10,450 nt of DNA from Candidatus Nanopelagicales bacterium. GTDB taxonomy: Bacteria; Actinomycetota; Actinomycetes; S36-B12; UBA5976. The notes beneath the pieces are model-generated. The model was given only the letters and a program-made list of their open reading frames with translations, made no database searches and was not told the origin of the DNA. The position numbers and the translations under genes were made by a program. Below, in pieces: positions 1-5,429 of this stretch; positions within the stretch are counted from its first letter, which is position 1; every line of letters starts with the position of its first letter. The stretch lies in contig JALRCB010000029.1 of the NCBI GenBank assembly GCA_023257525.1, positions 1 to 10,450 of the forward strand, read 5' to 3'.

Positions 1-239
1 TCTGCGACGGGGACCGTGTCGATGTGGCCTGCCACAATGACTCGGGAGGCTTTACCCAGGTTAGTTTTTGCAACCACTGAGTTCTTAAAGCGGTGAACTT
101 CTAGCCATTCGCATTTGCTTAACTCGACAAAAATGGCATTTGCTAATGCGGCTTCATTGCCAGAAACGCTCGGAATATTGACCAGATCGGTAGTCAGCGC
201 GACGATGTCGGCGTGCGGGTTTAACGCAACTATGTCCAC
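1..239 (-). CDS. dapE: Succinyl-diaminopimelate desuccinylase, N-terminal part (cut by window edge)
   Basis: M20-family zinc peptidase that hydrolyses N-succinyl-LL-diaminopimelate to LL-diaminopimelate and succinate in the cytoplasm. Only about 80 N-terminal residues are visible. They include a typical opening (ADIVALTTDLVNIPSVSGNE) and the first metal-binding motif AGHIDTVPVA close to the window edge, where His is a zinc ligand and Asp assists it. The start is ambiguous. GTG at 239 gives a length like other actinobacterial DapE proteins and lies six bases after a TANNNT hexamer, which would suit a leaderless mRNA. GTG at 272 adds eleven residues (MKKPLQDYRSR) without obvious homology, but has an AGGGG Shine-Dalgarno-like stretch nine bases upstream. 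I prefer 239. The gene is divergent from dapD, an arrangement I also recall in M. tuberculosis. Identification rests on motif and context; the dimerisation and C-terminal catalytic parts are outside the window. Confidence 0.85.
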   Translation of the reverse strand, partial: MDIVALNPHADIVALTTDLVNIPSVSGNEAALANAIFVELSKCEWLEVHRFKNSVVAKTNLGKASRVIVAGHIDTVPVA

Positions 240-261
240 ACGACTACGGTAGTCCTGTAAT
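239..261. promoter_or_regulatory. Symmetric dyad with overlapping -10 hexamers between dapE and dapD
   Basis: GACTACGGTAGTC at 242-254 is a perfect dyad with 6-bp arms around one central base. Its core TACGGTA gives a TANNNT hexamer on the plus strand (245-250, TACGGT) and on the minus strand (251-246, TACCGT). The minus hexamer sits exactly six bases before the GTG at 239. By symmetry a plus-strand start near 257 would give dapD a leader of about 46 bases. It could instead be an operator for a dimeric regulator. No convincing -35 element is visible on either strand. If dapE starts at 272, this site lies inside its coding sequence. Confidence 0.4.
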
Positions 262-302
262 GGTTTTTTCACTACTTAAGACCCCTATTTCCAAGGATTG
301 AC

Positions 303-1223
303 ATGAGCCAGAGTCAAATTGCAACTGCCACCGGATTAGCCACGTACGCGGCTGACGTGCTACTTGATGTTTGGTATCCGCAACCAGCTCTTGGCGACAA
401 AGCAGCTCACGTTACTGGTCTAGAACGAGGAATCGATACTGATGCTTTGCGCGGAGTTCGAGTTGAAGTTGTTACCACCACTTCGGATCTGGCCGCTGCT
501 CCAAAAGACGCCGCAGATGCTTACTTGCGTCTGCATTTACTTTCGCACCGATTGATGGCTCCGCGAACTATAAATCTTGATGGGTTATTTGGATTGCTTA
601 CCAATGTTGCTTGGACCTCACTTGGTCCAGTAGCAGTTGAGAATGTTACCCAAGTTGCCATCAATGCTCGAGCCAAAGGTATTCAGTTAAACGTTTTTGG
701 CTTGGATAAGTTTCCTCGCATGTTGGACTACGTAGTTCCAAGTGGCGTGCGCATTGCCGACGCTGATCGCGTGCGACTTGGAGCTCATTTAGCATCGGGC
801 ACGACAGTTATGCACGAAGGATTCGTAAACTTCAACGCTGGAACTCTAGGTGCCAGCATGGTTGAAGGTCGAATCTCAGCTGGCGTAATCGTCGGTGATG
901 GCACCGATGTCGGTGGCGGCGCTTCAATTATGGGAACTTTGAGCGGCGGCGGAAAAGAAGTAATCACTATCGGCGAAAATTGCTTGGTTGGTGCCAACGC
1001 TGGCGTGGGAATTTCCCTTGGTGATAGTTGCGTAGTTGAAGCTGGTTGCTACATCACTGGTGGATCAAAAATCACCCTGCCAGATAACACTGTGGTCAAG
1101 GCAAAGGAATTATCTGGAGCTAACGGTTTGTTATTCCGACGTAACTCAGTTTCGGGTGCACTCGAAGCAGTAACTCGCGAAGGTACTTGGGGCGGGCTAA
1201 ACGAAGCCCTTCACAAAAACTAA
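303..1223 (+). CDS. dapD: 2,3,4,5-tetrahydropyridine-2,6-dicarboxylate N-succinyltransferase
   Basis: Transfers succinyl from succinyl-CoA to tetrahydrodipicolinate, the committed step of the succinylase branch to diaminopimelate and lysine, in the cytoplasm. The protein has 306 residues, close to the roughly 317 of M. tuberculosis DapD, which it resembles along its whole length. The N-terminal domain (about 1-125) contains AYLRLHLLSHRL. A left-handed beta-helix follows (about 145-265), visible as hexapeptide repeats rich in G, V and I. The segment GASMVEGRISAG holds E188, which aligns with the glutamate proposed as catalytic in the mycobacterial enzyme. The C-terminus carries LLFRRNSVSGALE. 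ATG at 303 has an AAGGA Shine-Dalgarno five bases upstream (293-297). It is divergent from dapE and converges with gltA, leaving only seven bases between the two stop codons. Confidence 0.96.
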   Translation: MSQSQIATATGLATYAADVLLDVWYPQPALGDKAAHVTGLERGIDTDALRGVRVEVVTTTSDLAAAPKDAADAYLRLHLLSHRLMAPRTINLDGLFGLLTNVAWTSLGPVAVENVTQVAINARAKGIQLNVFGLDKFPRMLDYVVPSGVRIADADRVRLGAHLASGTTVMHEGFVNFNAGTLGASMVEGRISAGVIVGDGTDVGGGASIMGTLSGGGKEVITIGENCLVGANAGVGISLGDSCVVEAGCYITGGSKITLPDNTVVKAKELSGANGLLFRRNSVSGALEAVTREGTWGGLNEALHKN

Positions 1224-1230
1224 GTACTAA

Positions 1231-2514
1231 TTAGCGCTTAGCTAAATCGACGTAGCCGCGTTCAGCTTCGCCAATGTAAACCTGGCGCGGGCGACCAATC
1301 TTGGTGTCTGGATCTGTGATCATTTCCTGCCACTGTGCGATCCAACCTGGTACTCGACCAATTGCAAACAACACAGTGAACATGCGAGTTGGGAAACCAA
1401 TCGCGCGGTAAATCAAACCAGTGTAGAAATCAACATTTGGGTAAAGCTTGCGCTCGATAAAGAATTCGTCATTTAGCGCTGCGTCTTCAAGTTCGCGTGC
1501 GATGTCAAATAGTGGATCTTGGACGCCAAGCATGGTCAAAATGTCATGTGCATGCTTGCGAACAATTGCAGCACGTGGATCGTAACTCTTGTAAACGCGG
1601 TGACCAAAGCCCATTAGCTTTACGCCTTCTTCGCGATTCTTAACACGCTGAATGAACTGTTGGACTGTGTCGCCAGAACTTTGAATTTCTTCCAGCATTT
1701 CAAGAACCGCTTGGTTCGCACCACCGTGAAGCGGGCCGAACAACGCGTTGATGCCAGCTGAAACCGAAGCGAACAAGTTTGCATGGGATGAACCAACCAT
1801 ACGAACCGTTGAAGTTGAGCAATTCTGCTCGTGATCTGCGTGCAAGATAAACAGCATATCCAGGGCTTTAACAATTGCTGGATTAACTTCGTATGGTTCA
1901 GCTGGAACACCGAATGTCATGTTCATGAAGTTGGAAACATAATCAAGAGAATTATCTGGGTAGCGCGAAGGCTGACCGATTGTTTTCTTGTATGCATAGG
2001 CAGCAAGAGTTGGGATCTTTGCCATCAAGCGAATTGTTGAGATCTCAACTTGGCGGGCATCAAACGGATCAAGTGAATCTTGGTAGAAAGTAGAAAGCGC
2101 ACTTACTGCACTACTCAAAACTGGCATTGGGTGCGCATCGCGTGGGAAACCATCAAAGAATCGGCGAAGGTCTTCGTGCACCATAGTGTGCATGCTGATG
2201 TCTTCAGTGAACTTGCTTAGTTCGCCGGCACTTGGCAGGTGACCATAAATCAAAAGGTAAGAAGTTTCTAGAAAAGTACTTTGCTCTGCAAGTTGTTCGA
2301 TTGGGTAACCGCGGTAACGCAAAATTCCTTTGTCACCATCGATGTAAGTGATTGCAGATTCACATGAAGCGGTGTTCATGAAGCCATGGTCAAGCGTTAT
2401 GTGGCCGGTTTCTTTAAGCAACGACGACACGTCATAACCTGAAGCGCCAACCGTAGCTGGGACCTCACCAAGTAGAAGTTCGCCATTTGGGTGGACCAGT
2501 TTTGCTTGGGACAT
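1231..2514 (-). CDS. gltA: Citrate synthase
   Basis: Condenses oxaloacetate and acetyl-CoA to citrate, the entry step of the TCA cycle, in the cytoplasm. The 427-residue length equals that of the E. coli type II enzyme, and key residues fall at nearly the same numbers: the LHADHEQN motif at 224-231, H263 in PLHGGAN, H305 in FGHRVYK and D362 in NVDFYTG. H263, H305 and D362 align with the catalytic triad. R313 lies in YDPRAA, and the C-terminal GRPRQVYIG is also typical. The N-terminal domain (about 1-60) is the extension seen in hexameric, Gram-negative-like enzymes. No Shine-Dalgarno sequence lies before the ATG; a TAAGTT hexamer six bases upstream suggests a leaderless transcript. It lies 46 bases downstream of dapC on the same strand, so cotranscription plus an internal promoter is plausible. 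It is odd to find gltA between dap genes. Confidence 0.97.
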   Translation of the reverse strand: MSQAKLVHPNGELLLGEVPATVGASGYDVSSLLKETGHITLDHGFMNTASCESAITYIDGDKGILRYRGYPIEQLAEQSTFLETSYLLIYGHLPSAGELSKFTEDISMHTMVHEDLRRFFDGFPRDAHPMPVLSSAVSALSTFYQDSLDPFDARQVEISTIRLMAKIPTLAAYAYKKTIGQPSRYPDNSLDYVSNFMNMTFGVPAEPYEVNPAIVKALDMLFILHADHEQNCSTSTVRMVGSSHANLFASVSAGINALFGPLHGGANQAVLEMLEEIQSSGDTVQQFIQRVKNREEGVKLMGFGHRVYKSYDPRAAIVRKHAHDILTMLGVQDPLFDIARELEDAALNDEFFIERKLYPNVDFYTGLIYRAIGFPTRMFTVLFAIGRVPGWIAQWQEMITDPDTKIGRPRQVYIGEAERGYVDLAKR

Positions 2515-2526
2515 GAGACAAACTTA
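2515..2526 (-). promoter_or_regulatory. Candidate leaderless -10 element for gltA
   Basis: On the minus strand TAAGTT (2526-2521) is followed by six bases and then the ATG at 2514. No purine-rich Shine-Dalgarno sequence lies in the usual window; the nearest, AAGGA, is over 20 bases from the ATG. This is the spacing expected when transcription begins at the start codon. No good -35 hexamer is visible, so the call rests on spacing and absence of a ribosome-binding site. Confidence 0.35.
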
Positions 2527-2560
2527 CTATTTGCGTCCTTGCTAGGACTAATCAGACTAT

Positions 2561-3661
2561 TTACTTACTGCCCGATAACCTGGCAGCAGCGCTGGCAATT
2601 CGCTCATCTGTAGCCGTTAGGGCAAGGCGGACATGGCGCTGACCTGCTGGTCCATAAAAGTCTCCTGGAGCAGCCAAGATGCCCTTCTCAGCAAGCCAGT
2701 TAACCGTTTCAAGGCAATCGGCCCCATTGGTAGCCCACAAATAAAGGCCGGCTTGAGAGTGCTCAATTTTAAATCCAGCTGAAACTAGTGCGGTGTGAAG
2801 TACATCACGTCGCTTGGCATATTTGGCTTTTTGTACTGCCACATGCGCATCGTCGGCAAGCGCTGCCACTGTTGCTAGCTGAACTGGTGTTGAAACCAAC
2901 ATGCCGGCGTGCTTTCGGAGTCCAATTATGTCAGCAATTAACTTGGTATCGCCCAGTACTGCGCCGGACCGATAGCCCGCAAGATTTGAACGCTTCGACA
3001 ATGAGTGCACGGCCAAGATCCCAGTGAAGTCTGTGCCACAAACTCGAGGATCCAGAATTGAAATTGGCTGCGCTTCCCAACCAAGTTCGATGTAGCACTC
3101 ATCACTAACAACTGGAGCAGAAAGCTCGCGGCCGCGGGCAATGATTTCTTTTAATTGATCCGCGGTTAATACTTCGCCAGTTGGATTGCTTGGAGAATTC
3201 ACCCAAATCAGGTCAGCGTTATCTGGAATGTCAGAGGCTTGTTTGTACGTTACGTATTTTGCATGCGCCATCAATGCGCCAACTGCATATGTTGGATAAG
3301 CCAGCTCTGGAATTGCGACTGTGCTGCTGGAATTCAATCCAAAAACGACAGGGAGCCAAGCGACAATTTCTTTAGATCCAATTGATGGCACAACTTGATC
3401 GACATTTAATTCAGCCGACAAGATTCGCGAAGCCCAAGAGACCCAGGCTTGTCGCAGTTCGATTAGTCCAGCTGCAGTTGGATACCCGGGTGCATTAGCA
3501 GCGGCAGCAAGCGCAGCAGTAATTACTTCAGGAGTGTCATCTACGGGAGTGCCAATCGAAAGGTCAACAATTCCATCTGGATGTTGTCGGGCTACATCCC
3601 CTGCAGCTGCAATTCGATCCCAGGGAAAATCTGGTAACCCATTTGCAAGTGGTGAAATCAG
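2561..3661 (-). CDS. dapC: N-succinyl-diaminopimelate aminotransferase with non-canonical start
   Basis: PLP-dependent fold-type I aminotransferase that converts N-succinyl-2-amino-6-ketopimelate to N-succinyl-LL-diaminopimelate using glutamate. Read from CTG at 3661 it has 366 residues, near the 362 I recall for mycobacterial Rv1178. Visible features are LPDFPWD at 9-15, PGYPTAAG at 58-65, NSPSNPTG at 155-162, D187 in SDECY, the Schiff-base lysine K223 in HSLSKRSNLAGYRSG, and R345 in HVRLALT for the substrate carboxylate. There is no ATG, GTG or TTG in the first 80 codons; the first TTG (3421) would delete conserved N-terminal sequence. CTG at 3661 directly follows the fdxA stop in the same frame, with AGGTGA five bases upstream; ATT at 3658 is the alternative. 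Translation is probably coupled to fdxA. A sequencing error hiding a normal start cannot be excluded. Confidence 0.9.
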   Translation of the reverse strand: MISPLANGLPDFPWDRIAAAGDVARQHPDGIVDLSIGTPVDDTPEVITAALAAAANAPGYPTAAGLIELRQAWVSWASRILSAELNVDQVVPSIGSKEIVAWLPVVFGLNSSSTVAIPELAYPTYAVGALMAHAKYVTYKQASDIPDNADLIWVNSPSNPTGEVLTADQLKEIIARGRELSAPVVSDECYIELGWEAQPISILDPRVCGTDFTGILAVHSLSKRSNLAGYRSGAVLGDTKLIADIIGLRKHAGMLVSTPVQLATVAALADDAHVAVQKAKYAKRRDVLHTALVSAGFKIEHSQAGLYLWATNGADCLETVNWLAEKGILAAPGDFYGPAGQRHVRLALTATDERIASAAARLSGSK

Positions 3662-3982
3662 TTAACTCACCTGTGGTGGAAGAGACTTGATTTCTTCTGG
3701 GTCGTTACTGGTCTTGCCAGTCTTTGACGCGCCACCAGGAGAACCGATGGTTTCGAAGAATGCAGTGTTAACGCCCTTAAAGCTCTCCCACTTTTCTGGA
3801 ACATCGTCTTCGTAGTAGATAGCTTCAGTTGGGCAGACTGGTTCGCAGGCGCCGCAGTCAACACATTCGTCGGCCTGGATGTACATCATGCGATCGCCTT
3901 CGTAGATGCAATCTACTGGGCATTCTTCGATACATGCCTTGTCTTTAACATCGACACAAGGCAGTGCAATCACATAAGTCAT
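3662..3982 (-). CDS. fdxA: 7Fe ferredoxin (3Fe-4S plus 4Fe-4S)
   Basis: Small cytoplasmic electron carrier of 106 residues, very similar to mycobacterial FdxC-type 7Fe ferredoxins from the opening MTYVIALPCVD to the C-terminal GSPGGASK. Cysteines lie at 9, 17, 21, 25, 40, 43, 46 and 50. By analogy with 7Fe ferredoxins, C9, C17 and C50 bind the 3Fe-4S cluster and C21, C40, C43 and C46 the 4Fe-4S cluster, leaving C25 unligated. An upstream in-frame ATG at 3994 would add MEVE, but it overlaps the Shine-Dalgarno GGAGG (3988-3992), which lies five bases before the ATG at 3982, so 3982 is chosen. The stop codon touches the dapC start. A ferredoxin next to dapC is common in Actinobacteria; its redox partner is not evident here. 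Confidence 0.96.
   Translation of the reverse strand: MTYVIALPCVDVKDKACIEECPVDCIYEGDRMMYIQADECVDCGACEPVCPTEAIYYEDDVPEKWESFKGVNTAFFETIGSPGGASKTGKTSNDPEEIKSLPPQVS
3667..3672 (-). promoter_or_regulatory. Ribosome-binding site deciding the dapC start
   Basis: AGGTGA lies in the last codons of fdxA and is fully complementary to the 3' end of 16S rRNA (the AGGTGA part of AAGGAGGTGA). It sits five bases before CTG at 3661 and eight bases before ATT at 3658, whereas no ATG, GTG or TTG in the dapC frame is near it. It is the main sequence evidence that dapC starts here at a non-canonical codon. Confidence 0.6.
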
Positions 3983-4005
3983 TTCGACCTCCATACAAAT
4001 CCTGC

Positions 4006-4023
4006 GAGAAAAGTAACTTTCTC
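4006..4023 (-). other. Small hairpin in the fdxA leader
   Basis: GAGAAA and TTTCTC form a perfect 6-bp inverted repeat around a 6-base loop. It lies just after the predicted fdxA transcription start and before the ribosome-binding site. No run of T follows, so it does not look like an intrinsic terminator for the upstream mshB unit. It might stabilise the mRNA 5' end or be a protein site; the stem is A/T-rich and weak. Confidence 0.25.
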
Positions 4024-4032
4024 AGCACTACA

Positions 4033-4062
4033 AACTTACCTGTCTATTGGGATTTTTGTCGC
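4033..4062 (-). promoter_or_regulatory. Candidate fdxA promoter
   Basis: On the minus strand GCGACA (4062-4057, four of six matches to TTGACA) is followed by an 18-base spacer and TAAGTT (4038-4033), the same -10 hexamer as proposed for gltA. A start near 4026 would give a leader of about 44 bases with the GGAGG ribosome-binding site near its end. It falls in the 81-base gap before fdxA, where a promoter is expected. The call is by eye and unproven. Confidence 0.35.
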
Positions 4063-4063
4063 A

Positions 4064-4456
4064 TCAGGCTTGGGATTCGGGAAGTGAATGCTGTCCTCTG
4101 TCTGGAAGGCGCATGGCAGGGAGTACCGCCGCCATAGAAAGCAGAACGGCGCCAGCGATTATGTAGGACGTGGAATACCAAGTCACAGTAAAAACCAAGT
4201 CCCCATTTCCAGATTCAATAGCCATGCGAAGCGTGATCAAAACCCAGCTCACGGTAAATACTGTCCCAGCTAACCGCGTCTGAAATTGCCGATTTAGCCA
4301 CAAGATTGTCAACAGACAAATACTTAAGGAAAGCACTAAGCCATACGGAACTCTAATTCCAAGAATCACTATTCGATCTGCATGAGCAAAGCCTGCGATG
4401 ATGCTGACAAATGCGCCGACGATTGCACTGAAGAGAACTATCCGAAGCTTTGTCAT
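4064..4456 (-). CDS. Small integral membrane protein of unknown function next to mshB
   Basis: A 130-residue hydrophobic protein whose function I do not recognise. Four likely transmembrane segments are visible at about 5-24, 36-54, 63-80 and 90-113, with a short polar C-terminal tail (RLPDRGQHSLPESQA). No catalytic motif, cysteine cluster or lipobox is evident; the only charged loops are short (RLAG, ESGNGD). It starts nine bases after the mshB stop codon and has no clear ribosome-binding site, so it is probably translated by coupling to mshB. A small integral membrane protein also follows mshB in mycobacteria (Rv1171, from memory), and this gene is its positional counterpart; homology would need a search. 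The position hints at a link with mycothiol metabolism or envelope function, but that is guilt by association only. Confidence 0.8.
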   Translation of the reverse strand: MTKLRIVLFSAIVGAFVSIIAGFAHADRIVILGIRVPYGLVLSLSICLLTILWLNRQFQTRLAGTVFTVSWVLITLRMAIESGNGDLVFTVTWYSTSYIIAGAVLLSMAAVLPAMRLPDRGQHSLPESQA

Positions 4457-4465
4457 TTAGCTAAT

Positions 4466-5380
4466 CTATTGGTCAAGTGCGATGCCATTGAACAAATCAG
4501 TTTCTCTACCCATTGCATCAAACGGTTCCGCTGGAGTTCCAGCCACCAGTCGGTAGTACTCAGTACCCATAACCTGTGAACCTAGGTTGTTAGAAAGTGC
4601 AAAGAATCCTTCTTCAGTACTTATCTGCGTGGCATGAGCTCGCAGGGCACGCATTTTCTGTTCTGCAAATTCCCCACCATCAATTGCTGTCGTAACAAGT
4701 TCATCTGGACAAGCAAATGGAATTTCATCTGGATCTTGCGCGGCAAATCCAGTGTCCTCACCCGCCGCTTTTAGCATTTCGATTCCAGCTCGCATCACGC
4801 TAATTGGAAACGCAGTCCAATAAACCTTTGCTATTGACCAAGGGGCTCCTAATTCAGGAGCAAAACTAGGCGCTGCTGCTAACTCCCGCGCATATGTTGC
4901 AACGCGATGTGCCTGAATATGATCTGGATGTCCGTACCCGCCGAAATCATCATAAGTGACTAATACCTGAGGACGGGTTTCGCGAATTATCTTTACTAAA
5001 TGCTTTGCTGCTTCCAATAGATCTGCGCGCCAAAAACAATCGATGCGATCGTTTGGCGGTGTGCCCACCATCCCGCTATCCCGAAAAGCGTGCGGACCAC
5101 CCAAGAGTCGCCAGTCAGTCACGCCAAGTTCAGCCATAGCTGCTGCTAATTCCGTAATTCGATGTTTGCCCAATCCATCCGATTGGTCAGCAGCCAAATG
5201 GGCAAGTTCTGGAACTAAAATTTCGCCTTCTTCACCTAACGTGCAGGTGACAAGCGTGACCTGTGCCCCAGCAGATACATACTTAGCCATAGTTGCGCCA
5301 CTGCCGATAGTTTCGTCATCAGGATGTGCATGCACCAATAACAAGCGGTGATTCGGCAGAACGCCTGAGCTAGATGTCAT
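4466..5380 (-). CDS. mshB: GlcNAc-Ins deacetylase of mycothiol synthesis
   Basis: Zinc-dependent deacetylase of the PIG-L/LmbE family that removes acetate from N-acetylglucosaminyl-inositol, giving the GlcN-Ins to which MshC then attaches cysteine. It has 304 residues, typical for MshB. Motifs are HAHPDDE at 17-23 (H19 and D22 zinc ligands, D21 general base) and GGYGHPDH at 147-154 (H154 third zinc ligand, Y149 and H151 matching catalytic Tyr and His of the M. tuberculosis enzyme). The stretches VTCTLGEEGE and RDSGMVGT favour MshB over the related mycothiol S-conjugate amidase Mca. No Shine-Dalgarno sequence precedes the ATG; TACAGT lies six bases upstream, suggesting a leaderless mRNA. It probably leads a unit with the downstream membrane protein and is divergent from the S9 peptidase gene 49 bases away. 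Confidence 0.93.
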   Translation of the reverse strand: MTSSSGVLPNHRLLLVHAHPDDETIGSGATMAKYVSAGAQVTLVTCTLGEEGEILVPELAHLAADQSDGLGKHRITELAAAMAELGVTDWRLLGGPHAFRDSGMVGTPPNDRIDCFWRADLLEAAKHLVKIIRETRPQVLVTYDDFGGYGHPDHIQAHRVATYARELAAAPSFAPELGAPWSIAKVYWTAFPISVMRAGIEMLKAAGEDTGFAAQDPDEIPFACPDELVTTAIDGGEFAEQKMRALRAHATQISTEEGFFALSNNLGSQVMGTEYYRLVAGTPAEPFDAMGRETDLFNGIALDQ

Positions 5381-5392
5381 GTACCAACTGTA
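5381..5392 (-). promoter_or_regulatory. Candidate leaderless -10 element for mshB
   Basis: On the minus strand TACAGT (5392-5387, four of six matches to TATAAT) is followed by six bases and the ATG at 5380. No ribosome-binding sequence is present before the ATG. The spacing is the same as for gltA and the preferred dapE start. No clear -35 element is seen in the 49-base gap shared with the divergent peptidase gene. Confidence 0.35.
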
Positions 5393-5429
5393 CGAGACAC
5401 CTACTAGTTAAACGTGGCAGGATCAAGGG

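Noticed and set aside
1227..1245. Dyads CTAATTAG and TTAGC-GCTTA-GCTAA at the dapD/gltA junction as a terminator
   Set aside because: The stems are short and weak, lack a T-run, and the second lies in the last codons of gltA.
2535..2548. Hairpin GTCCT-TGCT-AGGAC between dapC and gltA as a terminator
   Set aside because: The stem is only 5 bp and no T-run follows on the minus strand; it may overlap the upstream part of a gltA promoter.
3419..3421. TTG at 3421 as the start of dapC
   Set aside because: It would remove 80 residues that clearly match the family N-terminus, and no ribosome-binding site precedes it.
3992..3994. Upstream ATG as the start of fdxA (adds MEVE)
   Set aside because: It overlaps the GGAGG ribosome-binding site of the ATG at 3982, and ferredoxins of this family begin at MTYVIA.
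5043..5351. Open frame antisense to mshB (102 residues), and similar long frames opposite gltA, dapC, oppD, oppF and the peptidase
   Set aside because: They lie wholly opposite well-identified genes, have low-complexity Ser/Pro/Arg-rich or otherwise unrecognisable composition, and lack credible ribosome-binding sites.
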